From positions 610,679-674,678 of the forward strand of contig JNVV01000011.1 in the NCBI GenBank assembly GCA_000733355.1: a stretch of DNA of 64,000 nt. Reading direction: 5' to 3'. This DNA comes from Falciphora oryzae (Eukaryota > Ascomycota > Sordariomycetes > Magnaporthales > Magnaporthaceae). Positions within the stretch are counted from its first letter, which is position 1. Each line of letters begins with the position of its first letter. The notes beneath the pieces are model-generated. The model was not told the origin of the DNA. It did no database searches and saw nothing but the letters and a program-made list of their open reading frames with translations. The translations under genes were made by a program, and so were the position numbers. Shown piece after piece: positions 33,701 to 44,993 of this stretch.

Positions 33701-34270
33701 AGCGACGACAACTACGACGACGACGGCGGGCCGGACTTCAGCCCCGACAGGTCGTTCAACGGCCACGATCTCAGGCAGGCGCGGCGTGGCGCCTCGGCGC
33801 TCAAGGAGGCGACGCGGCCGGCGCGCCACTCGCTGCCCAACTCGTCGGACCTGCGGGCAGCCCACCGGCCCAGCAACAGCGGCCCGGCCGACAGCAGCGA
33901 CCGCCTGGAGCGTGTCGACTCGATTGCGCGGCAGAGCATTGCACGCGCCGAGGCGCACCAGTCGCGCATCGACCAGCGCAACAACCGCGCCGGCTCCCTC
34001 TCGCGCGAGGGCAAGGCCGCCGCCTTCAGCGACAACATGAAGACGCTTAACCGGGTCTGGCAGTCGCAGGAGTCGCACCGCATGCGGTCCGGCTCTTCGA
34101 GCGCGGCCGGCGGTGCCGCTGACGACGCCAAGACGTACGGCGGCGTCAAGTACGAACGCAAGCAGAACGGGCCCTTTGCCGGCAAGCTTGTCAGCCAGGG
34201 TACCATCATATCCATTGACGGCGAGGACTACGTCGAGTACCGTGTCCTAACCAAGCCATCTTTCTTCTAA
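30712..34270 (+). CDS. Unrecognised nuclear-type protein with a duplicated module
   Basis: I do not recognise this family. The model joins 30712-30824 (donor GA|GTAAGT) to 32176-34270 (acceptor TCTCTAG) across a 1351-nt intron, giving 735 residues; the phase-2 join is exact. A shorter protein starting at ATG 32177 is the alternative. Residues 40-150 are acidic and low complexity, with a KRKRN basic patch. Two copies of a roughly 115-residue module follow, with GYW at residues 180 and 380. Both share GYW-x-S, DKHAVIG, P-x-GPG-x2-W, VFE-x-HL and KEY-x-VR in the same order and spacing, and both end in an Ala-rich helix. Then come a charged coiled-coil stretch (EEADQERRAELQRIEAQERA), a Ser/Arg-rich region and a conserved-looking end (YGGVKYERKQNGPFAG to VLTKPSFF). 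The charge pattern suggests a nuclear protein; function is unknown. Confidence 0.75.
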
Positions 34271-35527
34271 CCTGTTTTGCCTGGCTGTCTCGCCATTCGT
34301 CGATGGGGTATCTGATCCATGGGATTTTTCGTCTGCCACCCACCGTCTACGATCTTCCACGCCCCATTCTCGCGTCAGTTTATCAGTCTGTCTTGAACGC
34401 CCCTTCTTACCGAGCCCCTTCCGTATCTATTCCGAGTTATACCCTTCTTGTTCACCGATTCCCACAGCATCCCGCCTCCAGGACTGCTGTTCCTGGCGAT
34501 ATCCCCGCCAGTGTCAAGCCAACCAATCCAAGGCATGGGCATGGGTATGCATTTGTGTGTCCCATCACACTGGGAACAACAAAATTGGCTCGCGAGACAA
34601 GCAAAATTGTACAACTATAAGCGGTCCAAGCAGCTCGTTCTTTCGGTCTCCAAGTCCTGTGCGTTTGTTTTTTACTTTCTTGTTTTTCTGCGTGGCGCTT
34701 CTTCGTCGATCATGATATCCTGTCGAGTTTTGCTGTCCTTTTCCTCTCATTTATATCGTTATCTTGGGCGTCTTCCCGCTCAGCTTGTCTACCGTCTCGT
34801 GCGCTTGCATCCTCCTCTAGGTCTCTGTGGTGGTACTTAATCAGGTGTTGTGAAGCGAGGGCACAGGTTGGCAACAATAATGATTGATTACATATTGCGC
34901 GCGGGAACCCCAAGACGGATATTGGTATGGCACTGTACTATATGGGGCGTATCAGCACGGGAGAACTGCGAGTAACAAGGCAAGCAAAATGCGGGGGGAA
35001 CTGGGTTGGGCGTACTCGCACCTCGGTTCGGTTCGCGAGAGAGAGAGAGAGTTGTTGTTTGCTCAATGGAGGACCGCAAGGGTGACGTTCTCGATTTGCC
35101 TCGTTGGGGCCTACCTACCTAGCTAGTTAGATAGTTCACGCATATCATGATGGACGAGGTCTTTGGTCTCTCGCTCTGCATGATCCCTGTTTTAGTTTTG
35201 TGTGTCTAGCTTCACCGTTGACCTTGAACCTCGATGGCCAAGGCGTTGTATGACGGGCAAGAGGAAAAAGAATCCGGGATTAATTTGAGGTTGACCGTGA
35301 CTTATCATCTGATGATCCTCACGACTACATATCTTGCGCCGTGCGCGAGCTTGCTGTCAGGTTTAGGCAGGCATAGCATAAAGGGGTGATAATGTATACA
35401 CAGAGTCGAAGACATTGGGACATTTCAGATCGCTCTGTTGACTCTACATTCGTTGATATCTCTTTTTTTTTTTTTTTTTTTTTTTAGTCTTTTTACGTTG
35501 TTTTACTTTGGCAACAAGTGTGCTTCT
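34271..35527. other. Convergent intergenic region with a poly-T tract
   Basis: This contains 3' flanks of the duplicated-module gene and ZPR1, a short GA run near 35037-35051 and a 23-nt T run at 35463-35485. No gene was recognised. Confidence 0.55.
35463..35485 (+). repeat. Poly-T homopolymer (23 nt)
   Basis: This uninterrupted T run is about 45 bp beyond the zpr1 stop, probably in its 3' untranslated region where it would be a poly-A stretch in the transcript. Confidence 0.8.
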
Positions 35528-37239
35528 CTAGCTACCGGCAACACTACTCGCGCCGACAGCCTGTGTTGTGGCGCCGGCCTCGGCCTTGGCCTCTTCCTTC
35601 TTCCGCTCCGCCTCCTCCTTGGCGGCGTCCTCCTCGTAGCCCTCGGTCTTCATATCGCGCAGGCCGAGCTCCTCCTCCTCCTCGTCGGTCCGGTCGTAGT
35701 CCTCGACCGTCATCTGCTCGTCGGGCTGGCCCGGGTCGTCGGCCAGGCTCTGAACGTAGCTGCTAGCGAGCGGGTCGGTCAGGACTACCGAGAACTCGCG
35801 CTCGCCGGCGATGGCGCGGTCGAGCTCCGTGAAGAAGCCCTGCCACCTGGTCCGCTCCTCAGGCGCGAGCGAGTCGCCGCCCTCCATCGAGACGTGGCCA
35901 TCAGCGTTGCCCGGCTTCGGGGTCGCGTCGGCCTCAAAAATCTGGGCCTTGAGGTCGTTGCGCACCTGCGTGAGCAGGCCCTCAACCGTCGTGAAGCGGC
36001 CGCCCAGCGTGCCCGGGTTCACCGAGAGGCTGAGATCCGGGCACTCGAGCGCGCAGCTCTCCGACTTGAGAATGTCGCGCGCCAGGTCGACGGCGCCCTT
36101 GACGCGCAGCGTCAGCTTGCGTCCCTTCTTGGGCACGGCACCGCCCGTCTTGACGTCGTTGGAGCGGTAGCCGCAGCGATCGCAGACTGTGCTCATGAGC
36201 ACGACCTGCTTGAAGTGCGGGATGTCCACCATCTTCATGTGCGTAACGCAGGGGTGCTGACAGCCCGGACAGCTGGCTGGGAAGCTGTAGACCTCGTCGG
36301 GGATGATGTTGTCGTTCTCGTCGAGTCGGCCCTGACCGCCCACGGGGATGACACCGTCGTGTCCAGACGCCATCTGGGCGTCCGTATCTGTCAGGCCGAG
36401 GGCCCCGTTCTGCTCCTTGGTGCGGACGAAGTCGCGCTTCTCCCACTTGCCGACGCCGTCACGCATGTCGGGCTGGATCCACGAGTTGCCGGCCGGGTCG
36501 TCGAGGTAGAAGCGGAAGGGGAACGAGTCGCCCGCGAGCATGGCACGGCCCTTCTGAATCACCTCGGCCACCTTGTCGGCCACCTCGGGCTGTGCGGCCC
36601 GGCGCTGCTCCTGGCTGGCCTCGAGGTCATCGACGACGCCCGAGAGCAGTCCCTCGACGTTGGTCATCTGGCCACGGCCCGGCGGGATCTCCAGGTCAAG
36701 CTCGATAAACTTGACTGTGGCCGTGTCGGCCTTGACGACCTGGCGCGAGAAGTCGGCCATGGACGTCAGGCGCAGCTCGATATGGGAGCCGCGCGGCTGC
36801 ACCGAGCCGGCGGCCTGGATCTCGTTGTTGGAGAATCCGCAGTGGTCGCAGTGGAAGGACATGATGATGATCTCGCGGAAATAGGGGATGCGGGTAAGCA
36901 ACAGCCGTGTTGTGCCCTATACGTGTGGCGTGAGCAGGTTGGTTGTCAGCATCAGTAAAGTCTTACACGCAAACAACCCAAACAACCCAAACAAAAATAG
37001 GGGGTGATCTGCCCGGCAAAGTCGACAGATACCTATTCTACTAAGACTGGGCGACTTACATTTTGCTCGCAGCTCATGCAGAGAGACTCGATCTGCTCGA
37101 CGGGCTGCACATCGTCGTTGCTATCCGCCTGGTTCTCGCCGGCGGCGGCGACCCGGTCGGCCTGGGCGCCGATGGATCCGAAGAGGTCTGGGGCTGCTGT
37201 GACGGTGCCCGCGGGCTTGGCCTCCTCTGCGGGAGACAT
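35528..37239 (-). CDS. zpr1: Zinc finger protein ZPR1
   Basis: Exons 37239-37060 and 36916-35528 give 522 residues; the phase-0 intron lies inside the first zinc finger (CEQN|GTTRLLL). ZPR1 has two tandem modules, each a zinc finger plus a beta-rich domain. Both fingers are intact: C54xxC57 with C83xxC86 (CMSC to CDHC), and CPGC near 276 with CDRC near 307. Each is followed by the family block NNEIQAAGSVQPRGSHIEL or SNDVKTGGAVPKKGRKLTL. Finger-module repetition, length and order match the family. ZPR1 is a chaperone for folding of elongation factor eEF1A and was first known as a growth-factor-receptor-binding protein. The C-terminal tail is acidic then Lys/Glu-rich. Confidence 0.96.
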
Positions 37240-37937
37240 GGCCGCTGTTGCGGGGTGATGACTGGACGAAGAAATGTTCAGCAGAGACTGTCCTTGTGCG
37301 CGTCTATTGACACTTTTTTCCCGCTTGGGCAGGCTGTACGACCAAGAGAATTTGCGACGGCGCAAAATAAATGGTGCTCTCGAGAGTATGCGACACTGAA
37401 CACGGAGGGGCAACGAAATTTTTGGAGGGGTATAAAGGCGGCTGCGGCAACATTGAACTTTTTAGTGGGGCATAGTTAGGGGGTGTTATGCTGGGATTAT
37501 GTCATAGCATGTGCCGGCGCGGGGATGGGGGATGGCAGTGGAAGCTTCAGGAAGTATCCAGGGGAGTCGCGGCCTGGTCTGGTGGACTGCATTCGGAAGC
37601 GAGCTCGCCTCATATCGTGGGTGGCTTTCTTGAGCTGGACAAGTAGGTACTTAGGTAAGTCATTTCATGGCTCAGTGTCTCTGAGGGCTTCAGAGTAGGT
37701 GTGCTGGGAACAAGTTGCTTGGTATCTTGCAAGGCTAGTATTAGATGCTAGGGAGAATAAACGCGCCCCTTGTGGAGCAAAAATTGGCCGCCGAGAGTGG
37801 GATGATGGGCGGATGGGTTGGTGAGTCTCCTCGGGCTTGGTTGGAGCCATCACCGAGATAGCTTGGTCGCAGGGATCCGTGACTCGGACACTAGGAAGAG
37901 GCGCCCCTAGGATGCAGTGCACTAGGCGATCTAGTCG
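37240..37937. other. Intergenic region, zpr1 promoter / dbp6 3' flank
   Basis: This 698-bp stretch lies between two minus-strand genes. No coding or RNA feature was recognised. Confidence 0.55.
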
Positions 37938-40523
37938 TCACTTCTCTCGCAGCTCCTTGGCTTCCCTGCCAAGCGCCTCGAGGGCCTTCTCGTACTCGGT
38001 AACGCGCGCCTTGCTGAAGTCACCGCGCACGCCGCCCTCGATGTCCTCGGTCGGCCTCCTGGCCGCGACCTTGACCGTCTCGACCCTCTTCGAACGCGCG
38101 ATGGAGGGCCCACTGCTGCCGCCCGCGTCCCAGCCTCGCTTCCCCGCCTGTTGGCCCGCGACCTCGGCGAAGAACCAGCCGGCCTCGGTCTTGGTGAAGA
38201 AGGTCCACGCCCGCCCGGGCCGGCCCGCGCGCGCTGTGCGGCCCACCCGGTGCACGTACGCCCTCACGCTGGGCGGCATGTCGTAGTTGATCACGTGGTC
38301 GAGGTTGGGCAGGTCTAGCCCGCGCGCTACGAGGTCCGAAGCCACAAGCACCCGTAGCTTGGCCGATTGGAAGGCCCGAAGCACCTTTTTGCGCTCTGAC
38401 GTGCGGGTCGTCGACGTGAGGGTGCCTATCCGCGACGCGAGACGGCTGGGTGCCATGATCTCGAGTAGACGCGACAGACGAAGTGCCGTCTCGTTGGATT
38501 TTGTGAAGATGAGGACTGTGTCAGACGAGTCGGAATCGTCAGGTTCGTCGTTGCTGTCGTCGGGCGTCTCCTCATCGGTCTTTGCGCGCGACGGCTTCCC
38601 AAGTCGGCCCCGGCGCGTGCTTGATCTTGATCGCATGTGCTCACTAGTCAGCAGGTCGATCAGGTACATGGGCTTCTGCTCGGGGTCGCGGATCTTGATG
38701 GCAGACTCCTGGAGCAGCTCCGGCAGGGCTAGCTCATATGATAATGACGACTCGGCAGGGGCGCCGTTGATCTCGCCTCCCTCAAGGACAATTAGCTCGG
38801 GCCGCCGCAGCCTCAGCTTGCTCAGCAGGCTGACGTTTCGCGTCATGGTTGCACTGAGGATGACTTTGCGGACACCGGATTTATTCTGAAGCGGGAAATC
38901 CCTGGCGCCTGGGAACTCCACGGAGAGCTTCTCCATGACCGCATCGAGCCACTGCTGGTAGCTCTGCTCAAGCAGCTTATCGGCCTCGTCCACGACGAGC
39001 CAGCGGACGTAGCTCAGGTCAAATCCGGGCGTCCGTCCGATGTGCTCCACCAGCCTGCCGGGCGTGCAAATGAGAACGTCTACCTTGGAGATCAGATCGA
39101 CCACGTGGTTGACCAGCGGTAGAGGCTTGTCTACAAGGTCCAGCAGGTCAAACTCCAGATCCTCGAGCTCGCGCTTTCTCAGATTCTCCCATTTGCGAGC
39201 CTCGACTAGGTTCTGGTAACCCCGCGGATCATAGCATAGCTCCTCGTCCACCAGGCTCTCCTGCTCCTTCTTGAAGGCTTGGTTACCCACAGCCGTCCCG
39301 ATTTTGACCGCTTTGCGCCCCGGCTGTCGCGCGTAGGCGGCGGCGCAGATGGTACAGACGTCGTGGACCTGCCGGACCAGTTCTCGCGTCGGAACCACTA
39401 TTAGGGCTCGCAGCTTTGTTACCGAACCTAGACTCACGTCCCGGATCATAGGCAAGACATAGGCCAACGTTTTCCCTGAGCCAGTTGCTGCTGAGATGAC
39501 CAGGTCGCCTTGCCTGGCAGGTGTCGGCAGCAGCCTAGGGATGACGGCAGTCTGTACCGCAAACGCCTCTTCGTAGCCCTTGGAGGCAAGAAAGTTGGCG
39601 ATTTCAGTCGAAATCCCCAGCTCGGGCTTGAGTCCTAGTGTCGTCCAGTCCGCGCGCGTGCTCTGCGAGACGTGGCTGGGATTGCCAAGCCAAGGCGGTA
39701 GGGTGTCGTAGGTCGGCTCCGAGGTGTCTAGCACAGCAGGAGCTGGCTGTGGCAGCGGTTCCAGCCCGTGGACTCCGGATCCATCGTGTTCCAGATGAGC
39801 CAGGGGCCCGTCAGGCTCATCCGCCTCCACAGGAGCCTTGATGGCTCTCCTCAACGACAGCTCCTTCTTCTTGAGCACTGACTTGTGTCTCGACTCGACA
39901 GAATCCGTGCCAGCCTCGTCTTCCTCCAAGTCGGACCGGTCTCTCATCTCGACGTCCCCGTCCCCATCGCCCTGGTCTGCTGACTTCGCCTTCTCTTTCT
40001 TATTTTTTCTTCCTCGTTTCTCTGACTTTGGAGGTCTTGTATCCTCCTCCATTTGGGCTGCGTGATCCTTGGACTCATTCTTCCTCCTCCTCTTCTTCTC
40101 TCCGGGCTTTGGTGCCTCCTCCCCCTCGTCTTTTGCCGCATCCACAGCCTGTTTTATTTTCGATTTCCTGGCTTTGAGTGACTGGTCGCTGGTCTCGTCA
40201 GGCGCAGCCCGAAATTTTGCCTTTTTTCTCCTCGGCTCGTTGTCCTCATCACCAAGAGCATTGGGGATGGAGGGCGTGGGCTTTGACTTTGGGGCTGGCG
40301 TAGCAGCAGGCTCGTCGTCGTAGTTGAAGACAATTCTCCGAGGCTGAGGTGTCGCCACAGGCGCTGTCGCCGTAGACTGTGGTTTGGGAAGCGACGGGGT
40401 ATATCCGGCATACGGCGCCTGTGCTTGAAGAGCTGCCGCCCCTGTCGAAGGTGCAGGCGCACTTTGGGGTGCCTCGGCTGAGGAGCCTTTGTCCCTGGCG
40501 GGAGGCACATATCGTGCATACAT
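37938..40523 (-). CDS. dbp6: DEAD-box ATP-dependent RNA helicase Dbp6
   Basis: Dbp6 acts in the nucleolus in early assembly of the 60S ribosomal subunit. The single exon encodes 861 residues. ATG at 40523 is the first in frame and gives the start MYARYVPPARDKG. About 310 residues of charged, low-complexity sequence with basic KRRRKNESK and KRGRKNKKEK patches precede the helicase core. Core motifs in order: the Q-motif region with FAVQTAVIPRL, motif I SAATGSGKT (about 343-351), PTRELVRQ, TPGRLVEHIG, motif II VDEADKLLE (about 509), motif III SATMTRN, motif IV LIFTKSNETA, ASDLVARGLDLPN and motif VI HRVGRTARAGRPG (about 756). The divergent FAVQ motif and the insertion between PTREL and TPGR are Dbp6 traits. 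It is tandem with zpr1 and diverges from the SerRS gene. Confidence 0.93.
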   Translation of the reverse strand: MYARYVPPARDKGSSAEAPQSAPAPSTGAAALQAQAPYAGYTPSLPKPQSTATAPVATPQPRRIVFNYDDEPAATPAPKSKPTPSIPNALGDEDNEPRRKKAKFRAAPDETSDQSLKARKSKIKQAVDAAKDEGEEAPKPGEKKRRRKNESKDHAAQMEEDTRPPKSEKRGRKNKKEKAKSADQGDGDGDVEMRDRSDLEEDEAGTDSVESRHKSVLKKKELSLRRAIKAPVEADEPDGPLAHLEHDGSGVHGLEPLPQPAPAVLDTSEPTYDTLPPWLGNPSHVSQSTRADWTTLGLKPELGISTEIANFLASKGYEEAFAVQTAVIPRLLPTPARQGDLVISAATGSGKTLAYVLPMIRDVSLGSVTKLRALIVVPTRELVRQVHDVCTICAAAYARQPGRKAVKIGTAVGNQAFKKEQESLVDEELCYDPRGYQNLVEARKWENLRKRELEDLEFDLLDLVDKPLPLVNHVVDLISKVDVLICTPGRLVEHIGRTPGFDLSYVRWLVVDEADKLLEQSYQQWLDAVMEKLSVEFPGARDFPLQNKSGVRKVILSATMTRNVSLLSKLRLRRPELIVLEGGEINGAPAESSLSYELALPELLQESAIKIRDPEQKPMYLIDLLTSEHMRSRSSTRRGRLGKPSRAKTDEETPDDSNDEPDDSDSSDTVLIFTKSNETALRLSRLLEIMAPSRLASRIGTLTSTTRTSERKKVLRAFQSAKLRVLVASDLVARGLDLPNLDHVINYDMPPSVRAYVHRVGRTARAGRPGRAWTFFTKTEAGWFFAEVAGQQAGKRGWDAGGSSGPSIARSKRVETVKVAARRPTEDIEGGVRGDFSKARVTEYEKALEALGREAKELREK

Positions 40524-41267
40524 CGTGCGAGCTATCCTATGCCGTGGTTCCCGCGTGATCTTGGTGCCTGTTTTCCACACGACGGAAATCGATTGTTGAC
40601 TCGGTAAGGCCGATGTAGGGTCCTCGCCCAGCACGCAGCTCGACTTTGCAACGCGACGGGATGAAATGGATGGGTCCAATTGCTGCAGCTTCCAATTTTT
40701 TGGCGGGGAGCTCTATACTGCCCCACTCACCGCCTGCCAGAATCGGCTTATCGCGGCAACCGATACTGCAACGGAGTGGGGCCCGGACGGCCGACGGCTG
40801 TTGTCGGGCCTAGGTAATTGGAACCCCCAATGGTTCACAATTGGCACCCCTATTGCCCCAAGTCTTTCCTGTCCTTTTTTTTTTTTTTTTTCCGGTTCTC
40901 TCCTCCTTTTTTCCCTTTTCCCTCTATTTTTCACTATGTATTTTTCTTACATCGCTTTTTTTTTTCTGCCGCTGTAACAATCAACGGTATCCCAAACAAA
41001 TAGAGGTAGTGGGGGTGCCAACAATTGAGACCGGGAGTGCCAATTAGCCTGGTCGCATGTTGCAGCCCCTGGACCGTCAGGTGCCACCCCTCGAAAATCA
41101 TAATCCTGCGTCAAATCGGCAGATGTAAGCACACGACGACGCAGCTCAAGCTTAGTCGATATCCGCCATGCATGTTTAGCATAAATCCCATGCCTATTAG
41201 CCCATAGCTACCCTTAAGTAGCTTCTCACCTACCTACCCTCGCGCTCTTCCCACAAAGCGTAGCGGG
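40524..41267. other. Divergent promoter region, dbp6 / mitochondrial SerRS
   Basis: This 744-bp gap holds a 17-nt T run at 40875-40891 and other T-rich stretches. It should carry both promoters. No gene was recognised. Confidence 0.6.
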
Positions 41268-42854
41268 ATGAGGCGAGTGCCCAGGACGCTGCCTCGCCTG
41301 CCATATCTCGGCAGGGCGTTGAGGCCCAGCCCCCTTGCCCGGCAGCCGTTTCATAGCGACTCGGTCGATAGACAGCAGTCAGAAACAGGCACAGACGCCG
41401 ACACAGGGGCACCCATCCGTCCCACCTCAGCACCCAAGACCGTTATCGATATCAAGCACATCCGCCAGAATCCAACGCTCTATGAGCAAAACTGCATTGA
41501 GCGTAACTACAAGGCCCAGAGCGGCAATCCCGCACGCATAAACTTGCTCCACGAGCAATGGCAGGCCAAGCAGCGTGAGGGCCGCGCCCTGCGTGAGCGC
41601 TCCAACCTGCTGCGCCGTGAGCTGGCCAACCCGCCGTCGGCGCGGGCCCAGGCCGAGGCCGAGGGCCACAGCACCGAGCCTCGCGAGAAGCTCATCGAGG
41701 AGGCCCGCCAGCTCAAGGAGCAGCTGTCGGCCATCGAGGACGCCGAGACGAACCTCACCCAGGAGATGGCCCGCCTCGCCGCGGCCCTACCCAACCTGAC
41801 CAGCGCCAGCACTCCGCGCGGCGAGGAGCCGCTAGTGCTCAGCTACATCAACGACGACCCCGAGCAGGAGAGCAGCAGACCCTCCGAGACGGACCGCGTG
41901 TGGCGCTCACACGTCCATATCGGCTCGGAGCTGGGCCTCCTGGACTTCGCCGGCGCCGCCTCCTCGTCTGGTTGGGGCTGGTATTACCTGCTGAACGAGG
42001 GCGCCGAGCTCGAGCAGGCGCTGGTGCAGTATGCGCTCGCCGTCGCCACGCGCCACGGCTGGGCCCAGGTCAGCCCGCCGTCCGTCGTCTACTCGCACAT
42101 TGCCGACGCCTGTGGCTTCCAGCCGCGCGACCAGAACGGCGAGACACAGATATACGCGCTAGCTCGCTCCGCCGCCGATGCCGCCCGCGGAAAGCCCGAG
42201 CTCTCGCTTACCGGCACCGCCGAGATCCCCCTAGCCGCCATGAAGGCCGACTCTCAGCTCGAGGAGTCGGAGCTCCCGGCGCGCCGCGTCGCCGCCTCGC
42301 GTTGCTACCGCGCCGAGGCGGGCGCCAGGGGGGCCGACACCAAGGGCCTCTACCGCGTTCACGAGTTCACCAAGGTTGAGATGTTCGCGTGGTCCGCCCC
42401 ATGCGAGGCCGCGGCCGAGGACGTCTTCGAGGAGATGCTCGACATCCAGACCGAGATCCTCGGCTCGCTCGGCCTGCGCTGCCGCGTGCTCGAGATGCCC
42501 ACCGCGGACCTGGGCGCGTCGGCGGCGCGCAAGATCGACATCGAGGCCTTCTTCCCCTCGCGCCAGCAGAAGAACGACGGCTGGGGCGAGGTTACGTCGG
42601 CCAGCATCTGCACCGACTACCAGACCCGCCGCCTGTCCACCCGTGTCCGCTTCGACGGCAAGATGACCTTCCCCTGGACCCTCAACGGCACCGCCCTTGC
42701 CGCGCCCCGCGTCATTGCCGCCATCCTGGAAAACAGCTGGGACGAGGCTTCCATGACAGTCGAGATCCCCGAGGTGCTTAGGCCCTGGATGAATGGCAAA
42801 GATAAAATTGGTGGCAAACACAGGATGAAGTTAGGAGAGCGGAAACCTATCTGA
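41268..42854 (+). CDS. Seryl-tRNA synthetase, mitochondrial
   Basis: This class II aminoacyl-tRNA synthetase charges mitochondrial tRNA-Ser. The single exon encodes 528 residues. The Arg-rich, acid-poor start (MRRVPRTLPRLPYLGRALRP) is a typical mitochondrial targeting sequence. The SerRS N-terminal arm begins at VIDIKHIRQNPTLYEQN, with the long helical hairpin up to about residue 180. Catalytic landmarks are SLTGTAEIPLAAM, motif 2 CYRAEAGARGADTKGLYRVH followed by EFTKVEMF, and motif 3 EVTSASICTDYQTRRL with the TLNGTALAAPRVIAAILEN end. A cytosolic form would lack the targeting sequence and carry the longer eukaryotic C-terminal extension. The gene diverges from dbp6. Confidence 0.93.
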   Translation: MRRVPRTLPRLPYLGRALRPSPLARQPFHSDSVDRQQSETGTDADTGAPIRPTSAPKTVIDIKHIRQNPTLYEQNCIERNYKAQSGNPARINLLHEQWQAKQREGRALRERSNLLRRELANPPSARAQAEAEGHSTEPREKLIEEARQLKEQLSAIEDAETNLTQEMARLAAALPNLTSASTPRGEEPLVLSYINDDPEQESSRPSETDRVWRSHVHIGSELGLLDFAGAASSSGWGWYYLLNEGAELEQALVQYALAVATRHGWAQVSPPSVVYSHIADACGFQPRDQNGETQIYALARSAADAARGKPELSLTGTAEIPLAAMKADSQLEESELPARRVAASRCYRAEAGARGADTKGLYRVHEFTKVEMFAWSAPCEAAAEDVFEEMLDIQTEILGSLGLRCRVLEMPTADLGASAARKIDIEAFFPSRQQKNDGWGEVTSASICTDYQTRRLSTRVRFDGKMTFPWTLNGTALAAPRVIAAILENSWDEASMTVEIPEVLRPWMNGKDKIGGKHRMKLGERKPI

Positions 42855-43976
42855 AGTTTTTAACCCTGTTTGTGGCTTGAAATGCATATGCGAGACTGAG
42901 CTCTCCCCCGGAGCTATAGTTATGATAGCATGTTGATGGCCCCGGCCGGCGAATGTTTTTAATATGTGTTTGCATATGAGTTTATGTATTTTCATTCAAG
43001 TCATCCGAAACTATTTGTTCAATAATAGCAAGATACCCTCCAAATATCACTCACGAGTTGCTCGTTCTTCAGGTCATCATTCCTTTGTGGCGACATCAAG
43101 GGCATGCTTAAGGCAGCTAGATCAAGCCTGGTAATCCGAGAGATACTCACTCCTTCACAAACATGATTCGGGAAGCATATCAACTACAAGTAGAGAACTA
43201 GACTCCAGGTTCGATCACTTAGTTAGCAATGGTCAGGCTAGCGAAAGAAATCAGATAGTGCCTCTCGAGGCGTCCAACATATCAGCCACCATTGTGGGCC
43301 CCGATGAAGAGTCAGATGGCTAGGGCTTTTGGGGTCACGGAGAGCTGCGTCGGTGCACGTTCGTGTCTGGCGATCCTAGAGTTGATAAGAGCTGGCGCTG
43401 GGATGTTGCTTGTCGAAGGTCAGACACTAGTGGCGCGAAGAGCTGTCAGAGAAAGTAGCATGGTTTGGTTGTTCTACTAAACCTTTGACCACCGGAGATT
43501 CTCGAAGTCACGGCCTGCCAAAAAAAAAGGTTTCATCGTTGGGCTGGGGAAAAGAAGTGATTTCTGTCCATCTGCAGAAAATATCCCGGGTGAGGGATTC
43601 GTCCCAAGGCCATCATACTAGGGGGATGGTGGGATAGGGGTGGCAGAGATGGGCAGGATGTGATGAGAAAAATGAAAACCGATTCCTCCACTGGGAAGGC
43701 GACTGACTGAAAAAGAGATGACGGGAAAGCGCCTCGACAGCCCTTCTTACTCCCCCAAAAACACACCAAGATCCACCATTGTGTGCTCGTTTTTTGAAGT
43801 CTAAACAACAAATAGGAAAAATGACGTCTAGTCGGGAAAAGATTAGGCCATACCATCTGGTGTTCAGTGTCATCTCAGCGTCGCCTCAGCATCACCTCAA
43901 TGTGTGATCAATCACAAGGTCGCCCTAGGCTCCATGAAAGAAGATGGCGGCGAAAGACCGAGATACCGGGGCTGGG
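42855..43976. other. Convergent intergenic region, SerRS / Myb-like array
   Basis: This 1.1-kb AT-richer stretch lies between the SerRS stop and the last exon of the first Myb-like gene. A box-B-like GGTTCGATCA at 43208 lacks a box A partner. No gene was recognised. Confidence 0.55.
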
Positions 43977-44675
43977 CTAGATGACTCCGGCAGCCTCGAG
44001 GTCATCGATCCTATAAAATTTATAGCACACTATGTTAGCAAACCCGCATATTTTTAATAGGTGGTACTATAGATAGCGTATGGCAAAGAAATCGGGACTT
44101 ACTCGTTCTTGACACCCAGCTGGAGCGGATCATCGGACTCAGCCTTGGGCTCTTTCTTTTCACGCTTTGGCTCTTTCTTCGCCTTCTTAGATGGAGTAGC
44201 GAGATTCTCGTCGAGGCCGAGATCATCGTCGTCCTCGACTGGGACAGTAGCCTTAGCCTTGCGCTTGGCAGAGCCGCTGGCGCCGCCGCCGCGTCCACCC
44301 CGCTTGGCGGGGGTCTTAGGGGCTCCATCTCCGGACGAGGCGCCGCCGCCGGGCTCCTTGCGCTTGAGCTTCTGGAGATGCTGGCTGTATATGTTGTTAG
44401 TTCGACCGTGCGAACAATATCAAGATGCTAGATTAATTTCTGGGTGATTTGTGTGTACGTGTAAGAGTTTGCTGGTTTGTGATGGGGGAACATGGGCGAG
44501 GTTGGGAGGGGTGAAAGTACGTTGCGGCCTTGACAGTGTATTGGTAGCCCATTGCCTGGACGCGGGACATGACGTCCTGCCACTGGTCTCGGCTTGGGCT
44601 GCAAGCCTCCCACATGGCAACGAGAAGGTCGCGGTCGGCCTGCTCGTTCCAATTCTGGAGAATACGGCCGGACAT
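43977..44675 (-). CDS. Myb/SANT-like small nuclear protein, module A with the constant exon
   Basis: Exons 44675-44521, 44384-44103 and 44010-43977 give 156 residues. Exon 1 is a Myb/SANT-like half domain: NWNEQADRDLLVAMWEACS, then DQWQDVMSRVQAMGYQYT. A phase-2 intron (GTACTT donor, perfect CTAAC branch 13-17 nt before ATACAG) leads to exon 2, which completes the last helix (QHLQKLKRKEP) and runs into a basic tail (AKRKAKA, KKAKKEPKREKKEPK) with an acidic patch between. A second phase-2 donor (GA|GTAAGT) joins to a short last exon IDDLEAAGVI. If that intron is kept, the protein stops right after KNE. Such single-module Myb-like proteins are common in filamentous fungi and are presumed to bind DNA or histones in the nucleus; the specific role is unknown. 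Four upstream module exons may splice into the same exon 2. Confidence 0.75.
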
Positions 44676-44993
44676 CGTGTGATGGAATGAATGGAATAGG
44701 ATAACTTATATCCTTTGTGTGTAAGGAGAGGATGTGGTTGACTGAACCTGGATGGCAATGTGTTATGTTGGTGGGATGGCTGAGAAGAAATGAGTGTCTG
44801 GTGCGTTGGTCTGAGGTTGGGAGGGAAGGAGAGGATGTGGTGGGTGGGTTTTAGAAAAAATGAGGTTTTGTGGGTAAGTTGATGGAAGCAGCCTGAGGCA
44901 GGCGGAGTAAAAGTAGCGAAAACTACGGGATAGAAAAGGAAAACAAAGCTATCAGACAGAATCAGAATCGAATATGGAAATGGGCATGCATAC

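Noticed and set aside
35438..36958. 506-codon plus-strand frame opposite ZPR1
   Set aside because: Antisense shadow of a clearly recognised gene with high GC at third positions.
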